Assembly: GCF_014334015.1 (NCBI RefSeq)
Contig: NZ_CP060488.1
Coordinates: 2,004,501 to 2,068,500, forward strand
Direction of reading: 5' to 3'
Length of the DNA: 64,000 nucleotides
DNA from: Bacteroides sp. M10
GTDB lineage: Bacteria > Bacteroidota > Bacteroidia > Bacteroidales > Bacteroidaceae
Position 1 is the first letter of the stretch; each line of letters starts with the position of its first letter. Shown in pieces: positions 53,031 through 62,890 of this stretch. The position numbers were made by a program, and so were the translations under genes. The notes beneath the pieces were generated by a model that saw only the letters and a list, made by a program, of their open reading frames with translations, did no database searches and had not been told where the DNA came from.

Positions 53031-56000
53031 ATGAAAAAACAGGTTACAGCCTTTATCTGTATAATCGTTTTCAATTTTGAAGCCATATTCGCTTCTACTG
53101 ATTTCTCTTTTAAAAGGTATCAGGTGGAAGACGGACTTTCGCACAATACGACTTGGTGTTCGATTCAAGATAGCTATGGCTTTTTGTGGATTGGCACAAG
53201 TGATGGACTGAATTGTTATGATGGTTGTGGCAACAGGGTGTATCGGAATGCTTTGAATAATAAATATTCTTTGGGTAATAATTTCGTCAGTTCCCTTTTG
53301 GAAGAAGGGGAAAATATCTGGGTAGGAACAAATTCGGGACTTTATATCTATGACCGTTCTACTGACCGCTTTTCTTATTTTAATGAAACAACACGGTATG
53401 GCGTATTTGTCAGTAGTGAGGTGAAGAAAATCATAAAAACTCAAAGTGGTTTGATTTGGATTGCTACGTTGGGGCAAGGTGTGTTTATTTATGAACCAGT
53501 GACAGGTGTGCTGACACAGAATAGTATTCATACTTCTTTTGTTTGGGATATCTGTCAGAGTGCAGATTCCCGTATTTATGTTTCTTCAATGCAGGAAGGA
53601 CTATTTTGTTTTGATGAGAAGGGAACCTTTCTGCAAAATTATCCGGTTCTGTCAGATTCAAACATAGGCAGTCAGAGAATCAATTGTCTCTATAGTATTA
53701 AGAATGAAATATGGTTTGGCGTAGGTACTAATTTATTAGGTTGTTATCAGGAAGGAAGCCCGGATTTGAAAATTTATGATGCGTCTGCACAGAATTTCGG
53801 TGCTATTCTCTGTTTGATGGATTATAACGAAAAAGAATTGTTAGTTGGTACGGATAATGGACTGTATCTGTTCAATCGCGACCTTAAAACATTTCGTAGA
53901 GGCGATTCTCCCTTTGGCTTGCGAGCATTGGGCGATCCAACTGTTAATGCAATGATGTGGGATGCCGAAGGTACACTTTGGGTGATGACTAACTCCGGCG
54001 GAGTGAGTTACATGACTAAGCAATTGAAGCGTTTTGATTACTATTCCCTTATCTCATTATCAGGTACATTAGAGCTTGGCAGGGAGATCGGCCCTCTTTG
54101 TGAAGACCAGAATGGAAATATCTGGGTGGGAACCCGGAGCGGGTTATGTTTTTTCAATACACAAATTCATTCACTTTCGGAGTATACTTTAAAGAATGTG
54201 GATGCGAGATATGACATTCGTAGCTTGCTGCTAGATGGCGACCGCCTTTGGATAGGAACCTATGCGGAAGGGTTGCATGTGCTAAACCTGAAAACTGGAG
54301 CAGTAAAGAGTTATGTCCATTCTCGCGATATTCCCTATACAATTTGTAGTAATGATGTCTTGAGTCTCTTTAAAGACCGAAAAGGAGATGTTTTTGTTGG
54401 AACAAGTTGGGGGTTATGTCGTTACAATTCGCAATTGGATAATTTTGTGACAATCATTCATGTCGGCTCTATGGCTTCTGTAACTGATATTTATGAGGAT
54501 ATGTACAATAGTCTTTGGGTTGCGACCTCAAATAGTGGTGTCTTTCGTTATAATACAGTGAACGATCGTTGGGAACATTTTGAACATATACGTGAAGATA
54601 CAACAACTATTACCAGTAATTCTGTGATTACATTGTTTGAAGATATGAAAGGAACAATGTGGTTTGGAACCAATGGAGGAGGATTATGCTCATTCTCCAA
54701 AGATACGGAGACTTTCATTGACTTCGACCCGGAAAATACATTGTTGCCTAATAAGGTAATTTTCTCTATAGAACAGGATCGGACCGGTGATTTTTGGATT
54801 TCCTGTAATGCCGGATTATGCCGCATTAATCCCGTGTCTCAAAAGAACTTTCATTTATTTACCGTAAATGATGGTTTGCAAGGTAATCAGTTTACTGCAC
54901 AGTCTTCATTGAGATCGTCCACAGGGAAGCTCTATTTTGGAGGAATCAATGGTTTCAATGTATTTGAACCGGGGCGGTTTACGGATAATACCTATCTTCC
55001 CCCTGTTTATGTTACTGATATTAGTTTCCCTTATTTGACAAATGAACAAGAAGTGAAACGGCTGCTTCGTTTAGATAAGCCCTTCTATAAAGCGGATAAG
55101 ATCCAATTACCCTATGCAAATAATAGTTTTACAGTACGTTTTGTAGCACTTAGTTATGAAGATCCACACAGAAATCGTTATACTTATATGTTGAAAGGTA
55201 TTGATAAGGAGTGGATACATTCATCTAATAATACGGCCTCATACACCAATCTTCCAGCTGGGGAATATGAGTTTTTAGTTTGTGGCTCTAACAATGACCA
55301 TCACTGGAATGAGAAAGCGGCTTCCTTATGGATTGTGATAACTCCGCCCTGGTGGCGGACTAGTGTCGCTTATTTTATGTATATACTATTATTTCTGTGT
55401 ACAGCTTGCTATATTGGTTGGCGTTGGAATCTCTATGTCAAGCGTAAATATAAACGTCGTATGGAGGATTATCAGGTTGCCAAGGAAAAAGAGATGTATA
55501 AATCGAAAATCAATTTTTTTATCAGTCTGGTACATGAAATACGTACTCCTCTTAGTCTGATTCGGATCCCTCTGGAAAAGTTGAGGGAAGAGGAAAAAGA
55601 AGAAAGAAAAGAAAAATACCTTTCGGTGATGGATAAGAATGTAAATTATCTGTTGGGAATAACGAATCAGTTACTTGATTTTCAGAAGATGGAGAGTGGA
55701 GCATTGCAACTTAGCATGAAGGAGTGTAGTATTAATGCGTTGGTGAGTGATATATTCAATCAGTTCAATGGTTCTGCAGATTTGCAAGAGTTAACAATCT
55801 GTCTTAGTTTACCTCCTGAAGAAATTAGTATGATGATTGATTCGGAGAAAGTTAGTAAAATTTTGGTAAACTTGGTAGGAAATGCTATTAAATATGCAAA
55901 ATCTCAAGTCGAGATGCGGCTAATATTATTGGGCGATAGGGTAAATATAATAGTGAGTGATGATGGCCCCGGAGTCCCTGAAGGTCAGCAAAATAAGATA

Positions 56001-57014
56001 TTTCAGGCTTTCTATCAATTGCCGGATGATCCGGTGGCAACGTCTACAGGTACAGGGATTGGTTTGGCATTTGCCAGATCTTTGGCAGAAGCTCATCATG
56101 GAACTTTATCATTAGAAAATAGGATGGAAGGTGGTTCCTCATTTATATTGTCTTTGCCGTTGGAAACAGTAGTAACGGAAAGTATTCCGAATGAATTTGC
56201 TGAAATGCAGATGATAGATGTGGAAGGAAAAAAAATGCCGGATTCGGAGTTTGGAAATAAGAGATTCATTGTTTTGTTGGTGGAAGATAATGTCGAGTTA
56301 TTAAATTTGACCAGAGAATCTCTAAGTGATTGGTTTAAAGTTTTTTCTGCCTGCAATGGAAAAGAAGCACTGGAAATACTTTCACGTGAGAGTATTGATG
56401 TCATTGTAAGTGATATTATGATGCCCGAAATGAATGGTCTTGAACTATGCAACTATATAAAATCAGATCTAGTTTACTCTCATATTCCCGTTATCTTGTT
56501 GACAGCGAAGACAACGTTAGACTCAAAAGCGGAAGGTTTTGAAAATGGTGCTGATGCATATATTGAGAAACCATTCTCTATTAAGCAGCTCCATAAACAA
56601 ATTGAAAACTTATTAAAACTGCGACTGGCCTTCCATAAGTTGATGATTAATCTTTCTGGAAGTCCGACTTCTTCATTGGCGGATTTTGCTCTTTCACAAA
56701 AAGATGTAGAATTTATAGAGAGGGTAAATACGATTTTGTCGGAACTGCTTTCTGATGAGAGTTGTTCGATAGATTTGTTAGCAGAGCAGATGAATATGAG
56801 TCGTTCTAATTTTTCCCGGAAGATAAAAGCTCTGTCTGGTATGCCGCCTCATGATTATATAAAGAACTTTCGGTTGAATAAGTCGACTGAACTAATCATG
56901 AGTGGTATACGAATAGCTGAAGTTGCCGAACAGTTAGGGTTTACTACTTCTTCGTATTTTGCAAAGTGTTTTAAAGAAAAGTTTGGGGTATTACCGAAAG
57001 ATTATAAAGGATAA
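53031..57014 (+). CDS. Hybrid two-component system regulator of the PUL
   Basis: A 1327-residue one-piece sensor-regulator of the inner membrane. The signal peptide (about 1-22) is followed by propeller repeats (about 25-660), a Y_Y_Y domain (about 700-765), PPWWRT, and one membrane segment (about 778-798). The kinase part has His835 region FISLVHEIRTPLSLI, N-box NLVGNAIKYA (about 947), DDGPGVPEG and GTGIGLAFARS. The receiver has the phosphoacceptor Asp1128 in VIVSDIMMPEMNGLE. The AraC-type domain is at about 1228-1327. It should sense a breakdown product of the target glycan in the periplasm and turn on the locus at 57-64 kb. Compare the kinase-less relative at 2630. Confidence 0.95.
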   Translation: MKKQVTAFICIIVFNFEAIFASTDFSFKRYQVEDGLSHNTTWCSIQDSYGFLWIGTSDGLNCYDGCGNRVYRNALNNKYSLGNNFVSSLLEEGENIWVGTNSGLYIYDRSTDRFSYFNETTRYGVFVSSEVKKIIKTQSGLIWIATLGQGVFIYEPVTGVLTQNSIHTSFVWDICQSADSRIYVSSMQEGLFCFDEKGTFLQNYPVLSDSNIGSQRINCLYSIKNEIWFGVGTNLLGCYQEGSPDLKIYDASAQNFGAILCLMDYNEKELLVGTDNGLYLFNRDLKTFRRGDSPFGLRALGDPTVNAMMWDAEGTLWVMTNSGGVSYMTKQLKRFDYYSLISLSGTLELGREIGPLCEDQNGNIWVGTRSGLCFFNTQIHSLSEYTLKNVDARYDIRSLLLDGDRLWIGTYAEGLHVLNLKTGAVKSYVHSRDIPYTICSNDVLSLFKDRKGDVFVGTSWGLCRYNSQLDNFVTIIHVGSMASVTDIYEDMYNSLWVATSNSGVFRYNTVNDRWEHFEHIREDTTTITSNSVITLFEDMKGTMWFGTNGGGLCSFSKDTETFIDFDPENTLLPNKVIFSIEQDRTGDFWISCNAGLCRINPVSQKNFHLFTVNDGLQGNQFTAQSSLRSSTGKLYFGGINGFNVFEPGRFTDNTYLPPVYVTDISFPYLTNEQEVKRLLRLDKPFYKADKIQLPYANNSFTVRFVALSYEDPHRNRYTYMLKGIDKEWIHSSNNTASYTNLPAGEYEFLVCGSNNDHHWNEKAASLWIVITPPWWRTSVAYFMYILLFLCTACYIGWRWNLYVKRKYKRRMEDYQVAKEKEMYKSKINFFISLVHEIRTPLSLIRIPLEKLREEEKEERKEKYLSVMDKNVNYLLGITNQLLDFQKMESGALQLSMKECSINALVSDIFNQFNGSADLQELTICLSLPPEEISMMIDSEKVSKILVNLVGNAIKYAKSQVEMRLILLGDRVNIIVSDDGPGVPEGQQNKIFQAFYQLPDDPVATSTGTGIGLAFARSLAEAHHGTLSLENRMEGGSSFILSLPLETVVTESIPNEFAEMQMIDVEGKKMPDSEFGNKRFIVLLVEDNVELLNLTRESLSDWFKVFSACNGKEALEILSRESIDVIVSDIMMPEMNGLELCNYIKSDLVYSHIPVILLTAKTTLDSKAEGFENGADAYIEKPFSIKQLHKQIENLLKLRLAFHKLMINLSGSPTSSLADFALSQKDVEFIERVNTILSELLSDESCSIDLLAEQMNMSRSNFSRKIKALSGMPPHDYIKNFRLNKSTELIMSGIRIAEVAEQLGFTTSSYFAKCFKEKFGVLPKDYKG

Positions 57015-57017
57015 CAG

Positions 57018-58121
57018 CTAGTTCCTATCACTCGTGGGGGTGCCAGACGGCTTTTGAAGCAAGGTGCTTTCCTTTTGGGGGATTCCTAAAATGGGAATTC
57101 CATTTTCATCCCATTCTATCTTTTGTATGCGTGTTGTCCGACCGTCCAAAACGAACATGTCACGAAGGGCGTTTCGAGCGTGGTAAAGTATATACCATTC
57201 TTTCTTGTCGGGTGAAGGTATGAAACACAGGCTACCGGGGCCATACACATGATTCTCTGGTGCTTGTTTGAATACAGGTTCCAGAGATTTCTTCCATGAA
57301 TTCGGGTTGAGAAGATCGCTGTTAGCATCAGCTGTTAATAACCCTACACAATAATAAGGTGTCCAGTTACCGCTTGCAGAGTAATATATTAATAATTTGT
57401 CTTTGTTTTTGGAACGGAAAAATTGTGGAGCTTCATTCACATGAATAGGATAACCGGTTTTATTGCCATCTATACTGATCCATTGACATTCCCATTCGTA
57501 TTCAGGTTTGGATATTAATATACGGTCTGAGGCTAGTGTCCATGGATTTTTCATTTCAGCGATATAGATACATTGGGTTTCTTGATAAATTCTTCTGGTT
57601 TCCCATCCGCACCAGATTAGATAACGTTTGCCATTATGCTCGAAAGGATTAGCATGAATAGCCAAGTTATTATTTTTATCGGTCGATATTCTTCCTTTCA
57701 TGACAAACTCTCCTTTCATGGGATCGGGAGATTCATTTTCTAGCACATATATCTGACGATTGTCTATATTACCATCATCAGCAGCGCAATAGATATACCA
57801 TTTATTGTCCATATAGTGTATCTCTGGTCCCCAAAGATGAGATATACCCGAGGCATTTTGGGGCGAATATACGTTTTTTTTTGCTGCTTTTGCCAGTTGT
57901 GTAATATCGTCAGTTTCCCATAATATGATACAGTCTGCTAAACTTTGAGTATAGTAATATTTTCCTTCATGAAAGATGGCCCATGGCTCGGATCCTCCAC
58001 CTATGACAGGATTTGTGTAGAAAAGTGTAGAGTCAATGCCTGTTTGTTTATCAGTCTTTTTGCTTTGGCATGATAGACAAACGATAAGCAATATTAAAAA
58101 TAAGCAATTTTGAAATTTCAT
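57018..58121 (-). CDS. GH43-like lipoprotein with altered catalytic residues
   Basis: A 367-residue lipoprotein from the ATG at 58121 (signal FLILLIVCLSC, Cys18). The five-blade GH43 fold is visible and is closest in style to exo-arabinofuranosidases of the GH43_26 type: NPVIGGGSEPWAIFHEGKYYY, then HLWGPEIHYMDNKWYIYCAADD. The general acid Glu230 is present (HVNEAPQFF). The general base, normally Asp in a DPW motif, is Glu45 (SEPW). The pKa-tuning Asp, expected in an AIDA/AIDG motif, is His156 (LAIHANPF). Activity is therefore uncertain; it could bind glycan or use a modified mechanism. It faces the hybrid regulator with 3 bases between their stops, and is divergent from the IPT gene. Confidence 0.85.
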   Translation of the reverse strand: MKFQNCLFLILLIVCLSCQSKKTDKQTGIDSTLFYTNPVIGGGSEPWAIFHEGKYYYTQSLADCIILWETDDITQLAKAAKKNVYSPQNASGISHLWGPEIHYMDNKWYIYCAADDGNIDNRQIYVLENESPDPMKGEFVMKGRISTDKNNNLAIHANPFEHNGKRYLIWCGWETRRIYQETQCIYIAEMKNPWTLASDRILISKPEYEWECQWISIDGNKTGYPIHVNEAPQFFRSKNKDKLLIYYSASGNWTPYYCVGLLTADANSDLLNPNSWKKSLEPVFKQAPENHVYGPGSLCFIPSPDKKEWYILYHARNALRDMFVLDGRTTRIQKIEWDENGIPILGIPQKESTLLQKPSGTPTSDRN

Positions 58122-58240
58122 AGTGCTTTCTTTACTAAGATACTTGCAAAGAAAGCACAAATTATTTAATTCTGGAGCTGTTTGATTGGTTTTTATTGTT
58201 TGTTAGTTAGAAATTAGCCTATAATTAATACTTTCATTTC

Positions 58241-58248
58241 TAAATTTG
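58241..58248 (+). promoter_or_regulatory. -7 promoter box of the PUL operon
   Basis: TAAATTTG fits TAnnTTTG, 60 bases before the ATG at 58309. The 187-base divergent region also has to serve the GH43-like gene, for which no consensus box was found. Confidence 0.5.
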
Positions 58249-58308
58249 CATTTAATAAAACCTTTGGATCTATTGGCTATTAATTTTTTATTAACTAAAT
58301 TTATTATT

Positions 58309-59700
58309 ATGATGAACAGGAAAGGAAAAAGAATGAATGTTGTTAAGGCATTTTGTTTATTTACTTTGCTTGGGTGCTTCATTGGCTGTAAAGACGATGA
58401 AAAGAAGAAAGAGCAAGCTTTTAATAACGATTTGCCTATTGAAATTGTGGGTTTTGAACCTCAAGAAGTTACTTCGCGCACGCAACTCCTTATCTATGGA
58501 AAAAATTTCGGAAATGACCCCTCTTTGATTCACTTGAAATTAGGAGGTGTGGATACAAAAGTGGTGGGTTGTAACAATGAATGTCTATATTGTATGATTC
58601 CTCGTAATTCGAATAAGGGAACTATCGAGATTTCTATTGGTGATCAGACCGCTATGGCTAACGATCGATTTACTTATATCTCGAATACACAGGTTACTAC
58701 ATTGTGTGGCTATGTAGACGAGACTGGACGTTATGAAGTAAAAGACGGTTCGTTCGACGAATGTGGCTTGAAGTGCCCGGCTTGGCTAAGTATTGATCCT
58801 CAAAATCCGAACCATATTTATATGATTGAAGAGAATAATAGTATCCGTTTGATAGATGTGGAAGCGGAAAAAATGTCTACTGTTATAACGGTAGGGCAGA
58901 TGAATATAACGAGTCCGCGTACTTTGAGTTGGAGTCTGACCGGTGATACTCTATTTGTGAATAACTGGGCAGATTCGGAAGCAGCTCCGGCTATTGTTAT
59001 GCTTTTGAGAAAAGACGAATTTAAGAAGCCACATGTACTTCTTTCTGGTCGTAAATTTATTATTGCGGCAATTACCCATCCAAAAACTGGTGATATATAC
59101 TTTACTCAAGAATCTAATGGTAGCGTTTATCAGTATAGTATATCAACGGGAGAGGTGAAACAAATGTTTACGGTAGGAGGATCTTGGATATGGATATATC
59201 CTTATTTTCATCCGTCGGGCGACTTTGCCTATATCGTTCGGCCGCGTGAAGGTACTATTTTAAAATCTAAGTTTGATAAAGAAACCAATCAGTTGGAAGA
59301 TCCCTCTGTTTTTGCGGGAAACTGGCATTGGGGGCATAGAGAAGGGGTAGGAACCAATGCTAATATGGGAGTTTTGTGGCAAGGAGCTTTTGTGAAAAAT
59401 GAGAAATATGCGAATCAACATAAGGAGGACATATATGACTTTTATGTAGCTGACGGAGAGTTATATGACACACATCCGGGTGATTTGATATGGCGGGTCA
59501 CTCCTACAGCTGAAGTTATCCGCTATGCCGGTCGTGGAAGCACGGGCATGGATGGTAACCATTGGGGCTATGTGGACGGTGATTTGCTTAAGGAAGTTCG
59601 GTTCAATGGTCCGCACAGTATTGCATTCGATGAAGAAAATAAAATCTTTTATATAGGTGATCAGTTTAATCACCGTATTCGTCAGATTATTGTTGAATAA
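58309..59700 (+). CDS. IPT/NHL-domain lipoprotein of the PUL
   Basis: A 463-residue lipoprotein; the ATG at 58309 is chosen, with others at 58312 and 58333. Lipobox LGCFIGC puts the lipid Cys near 26. An IPT/TIG fold follows (about 38-122: IVGFEPQEVTSRTQLLIYGKNF). Beta-propeller NHL-type repeats fill the rest, ending FYIGDQFNHRIRQIIVE; WLSIDPQNPNHIYMIEE is a typical blade. Such proteins precede SusC genes in several Bacteroides loci and probably sit on the cell surface as glycan-binding or structural partners. The spacing to SusC is 18 bases. The exact ligand is unknown. Confidence 0.83.
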   Translation: MMNRKGKRMNVVKAFCLFTLLGCFIGCKDDEKKKEQAFNNDLPIEIVGFEPQEVTSRTQLLIYGKNFGNDPSLIHLKLGGVDTKVVGCNNECLYCMIPRNSNKGTIEISIGDQTAMANDRFTYISNTQVTTLCGYVDETGRYEVKDGSFDECGLKCPAWLSIDPQNPNHIYMIEENNSIRLIDVEAEKMSTVITVGQMNITSPRTLSWSLTGDTLFVNNWADSEAAPAIVMLLRKDEFKKPHVLLSGRKFIIAAITHPKTGDIYFTQESNGSVYQYSISTGEVKQMFTVGGSWIWIYPYFHPSGDFAYIVRPREGTILKSKFDKETNQLEDPSVFAGNWHWGHREGVGTNANMGVLWQGAFVKNEKYANQHKEDIYDFYVADGELYDTHPGDLIWRVTPTAEVIRYAGRGSTGMDGNHWGYVDGDLLKEVRFNGPHSIAFDEENKIFYIGDQFNHRIRQIIVE

Positions 59701-59718
59701 TAAAATATCCTGTAAATT

Positions 59719-62700
59719 ATGAAACAAAAACTATGGGCTATCATAGCTTTTCTATATTGTTTTATGTTAGGAATAACTGCCCAGCAGAATAACCAAAAAC
59801 AAATTGTGGTGTCCGGGGTAGTGACCGATGTCAATAATGAACCGTTGATTGGTGCTAATGTGACGGTGAAGAATGTGCCGGGATTAGGTGCTATCACTAA
59901 TATTGATGGAAAATATACCATTAAGATGCAACCCTACAACCGCTTGGTGTTCTCCTACATCGGTTATGAGACTCAAGAGATTTTAGTGAAAGAGGAACAT
60001 ACTGTCAATGTGGTGATGAAAGAGAATAAGGAGACAGCCTTGGATGAGGTAGTCATCACTGCTACCGGTGCGCAGAAGAAGTTGACAGTGACGGGTGCAG
60101 TTACTACCGTCAATGTAGACCGGTTGAAGGCGTCACCTTCGGGTAGCATTTCCAACTCACTGGCAGGAAACGTGGCGGGTGTGATAGCCCGTCAGACTAC
60201 TGGCCAGCCGGGAAAGAATGTTTCTGAATTTTGGATTCGCGGTATCTCTACCTTTGGGGCTGGGGCAGGTGCATTAGTTCTGGTGGACGGATTTGAACGT
60301 GACATGAATGAACTGAACTATGAAGATATTGAATCGTTCACCGTGTTGAAAGATGCTTCCGAAACTGCCATTTACGGTTCGCGCGGTGCTAACGGTGTGG
60401 TATTGATTACCACTCGCCGTGGTAAGGTAGACAAGATTACCATTGATGCCAAGGTAGAGACCATGTACAACACCCGTACTTTTACGCCTGACTTTGTGGA
60501 TGGCATTACCTACGCCTATATGGCGAACGAGGCACGCCGTACGCGCAATCTCGAACCTATCTACACCGGCAACGAGCTGCAAATCTTGAAACAGGGTCTC
60601 GACCCCGACTTGCTACCCAATGTAGACTGGATGGACGAATTGCTGAAGAAAGGCGCTATGAGTTATCGTGCCTCGTTGAATTTGAGTGGTGGTGGACAGA
60701 ATGCACGCTATTTCGTTTCTGCCAGTTATCTCGATGAAGGCGGTATGTATAAGGTGGACAAGTCTTTGAAAGACTATAACACCAACAGTAACGCCAAACG
60801 TTGGAACTATCGTATGAATGCGGATATCAATATTACCAAGACTACCCTTTTGCAGGTGGGTATCGGTGGTGCGTTGAAAAAGATGAACGAATCGGGCTTG
60901 ACTTCGGATCAAATTTGGACCAGTCTGTTGTTTCAGACTCCCACTAGTATGCCCAAAATGTATTCCAACGGTTACGTGCCAACTGATGCGGGTGGTAACC
61001 TTAATCCTTGGGTGGCATCTACTCAATGTGGATACAACGAACAGTGGTGGAACAATATTCAGACCAACGTCACTTTGAATCAAAAATTGGACTTCATCAC
61101 CAAAGGACTGAATTTTGTGGGACGTTTCGGCTTTGATACAGATAACTACAATTATATCCGCCGTTTCAAATGTCCTGAGTTATGGAGTGCTGACCGTTAT
61201 AGAAAGGATGACGGTTCCATCAACTTCACCCGCCAAAAGAAAGAGCAGGTGATGGATCAGACTTCAGGCAATAGTGGAGAGCGCAAAGAATATTTTGAAG
61301 CGGAACTTCAGTATGCCCGCAATTTCAAAGGACATATGCTGAACGGAACATTGAAATACTCGCAAGACTCCAAAGTGAGAACACAGGAAATCGGTAAAGA
61401 AATCGTCAATTCGCTTCCTTTCCGTCATCAAGGGTTGGCCGGTCGTATTGCCTACAACTGGAACTATCGTTATTTCTTGAACTTTAACTTTGGCTATACT
61501 GGTTCAGAAAACTTTGCTTCTGGTCATCAGTTTGGTTTCTTTCCCGCCTATTCGACTGCCTGGAACATCGCCGAAGAACCTTTTGTCAAGAAGAACCTGA
61601 AGTGGATGAATATGTTTAAAGTGCGCTATTCGTGGGGTAAAGTAGGCAACGATAAAATGTATGAGCCCAATGGTGTACAGATACGTTTCCCTTATCTCTA
61701 CACAATAGGTTATGGCGGTGCCCCTGCTAATTTTTGGGGAGATCATAACGGATATTATTCTGCGTTTGGAGGATATAACTGGGCGGATTATGGTTATGGA
61801 AGTCCTGGTACTACTATTTTTCAAGGTTTGCGCTATACATCGTATGCTAACCCGGGTGTGACTTGGGAGATCGCCACCAAACATGATGTAGGTTTGGACA
61901 TGAGCATCTTTGATGACAAATTCATGCTGACTGTGGATTATTTCCAGGAAAAGCGTAAAGGCATCTTTATGTATCGTAAATTCTTGCCTGCTACCGCCGG
62001 TATTGAGGGCGGGATGACCAATCCGAGAGCTAATGTGGGCGCAGTATCCTCTAAAGGTGTCGACGGTAACATGACCTACAAGCAACAAATTGGCAAAGTG
62101 CTTTTGACTGCACGTGCTAATGCCACGCTCTCAAAGAACGAAGTGAAGGAAAAAGATGAACAAGAGAACATTTATCCTTATAGGATGGAGCGTGGCTACC
62201 GTGTCAACCAGGCTAAGGGATTTGTTGCATTGGGCTTGTTCAAGGATTACGATGACATCCGTAATAGCCCCAAACAGACTTTTGGCAATTATATGCCGGG
62301 CGACATCAAGTATAAGGATGTCAATGGCGATGGTATCATCGACGATCAAGATCAAGTGGCTGTGGGGGCTACTACCGTACCCAACTTGGTATATGGTATA
62401 GGTGTCTCCGCACAGTGGAAAGGTTTGGATGTGAATGTCCATTTCCAAGGAGCCGGGAAGTCTTCTTTCTTTATTGATGGAGAGGGGGTGCGTCCTTTTG
62501 CTAGTGGCAACCGGGGTAATTTCTATCAGGAAGTAATAGGCGGACGTTGGATTTCAAAAGAAGAATCGGGTACAATAGCTACGGAAAATCCGCATGCCAA
62601 ATATCCTCGCTTGAGCTATGGCTACAACGGCAACAACAACCGCAACTCATCTTACTGGTTGCGCAATGGGGCTTATCTGCGTTTGAAAACGCTGGAAGTG

Positions 62701-62886
62701 GGCTACACACTGCCCAAAAAGATCGTAAATAGAATCCACTTCAACAACATTCGTATCTACATGATTGGCACCAATCTGATTACGTGGTCGAAGTTCAAGA
62801 TGTGGGATCCGGAAATGAACAGCAGTAATGGTGCAACCTATCCGTTGGCCAAGTCTGTCACTGTGGGATTAAATGTTAACTTATAA
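59719..62886 (+). CDS. susC-like: SusC-like TonB-dependent transporter
   Basis: A 1055-residue outer membrane importer for oligosaccharides. The signal peptide ends at GITAQ. A carboxypeptidase-D-like domain spans about 30-105 (VSGVVTDVNNEPLIGANVTVKN). The TonB box region is ALDEVVITATGAQKK. The plug at about 120-235 contains DRLKASPSGSISNSLAGNVAGV and VLKDASETAIYGSRGANGVVLITTRRG. The barrel closes with ATYPLAKSVTVGLNVNL. No STN domain for an anti-sigma partner is present, as expected for control by a hybrid regulator. The SusD gene starts four bases after the stop. Confidence 0.96.
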   Translation: MKQKLWAIIAFLYCFMLGITAQQNNQKQIVVSGVVTDVNNEPLIGANVTVKNVPGLGAITNIDGKYTIKMQPYNRLVFSYIGYETQEILVKEEHTVNVVMKENKETALDEVVITATGAQKKLTVTGAVTTVNVDRLKASPSGSISNSLAGNVAGVIARQTTGQPGKNVSEFWIRGISTFGAGAGALVLVDGFERDMNELNYEDIESFTVLKDASETAIYGSRGANGVVLITTRRGKVDKITIDAKVETMYNTRTFTPDFVDGITYAYMANEARRTRNLEPIYTGNELQILKQGLDPDLLPNVDWMDELLKKGAMSYRASLNLSGGGQNARYFVSASYLDEGGMYKVDKSLKDYNTNSNAKRWNYRMNADINITKTTLLQVGIGGALKKMNESGLTSDQIWTSLLFQTPTSMPKMYSNGYVPTDAGGNLNPWVASTQCGYNEQWWNNIQTNVTLNQKLDFITKGLNFVGRFGFDTDNYNYIRRFKCPELWSADRYRKDDGSINFTRQKKEQVMDQTSGNSGERKEYFEAELQYARNFKGHMLNGTLKYSQDSKVRTQEIGKEIVNSLPFRHQGLAGRIAYNWNYRYFLNFNFGYTGSENFASGHQFGFFPAYSTAWNIAEEPFVKKNLKWMNMFKVRYSWGKVGNDKMYEPNGVQIRFPYLYTIGYGGAPANFWGDHNGYYSAFGGYNWADYGYGSPGTTIFQGLRYTSYANPGVTWEIATKHDVGLDMSIFDDKFMLTVDYFQEKRKGIFMYRKFLPATAGIEGGMTNPRANVGAVSSKGVDGNMTYKQQIGKVLLTARANATLSKNEVKEKDEQENIYPYRMERGYRVNQAKGFVALGLFKDYDDIRNSPKQTFGNYMPGDIKYKDVNGDGIIDDQDQVAVGATTVPNLVYGIGVSAQWKGLDVNVHFQGAGKSSFFIDGEGVRPFASGNRGNFYQEVIGGRWISKEESGTIATENPHAKYPRLSYGYNGNNNRNSSYWLRNGAYLRLKTLEVGYTLPKKIVNRIHFNNIRIYMIGTNLITWSKFKMWDPEMNSSNGATYPLAKSVTVGLNVNL

Positions 62887-62890
62887 CAAA

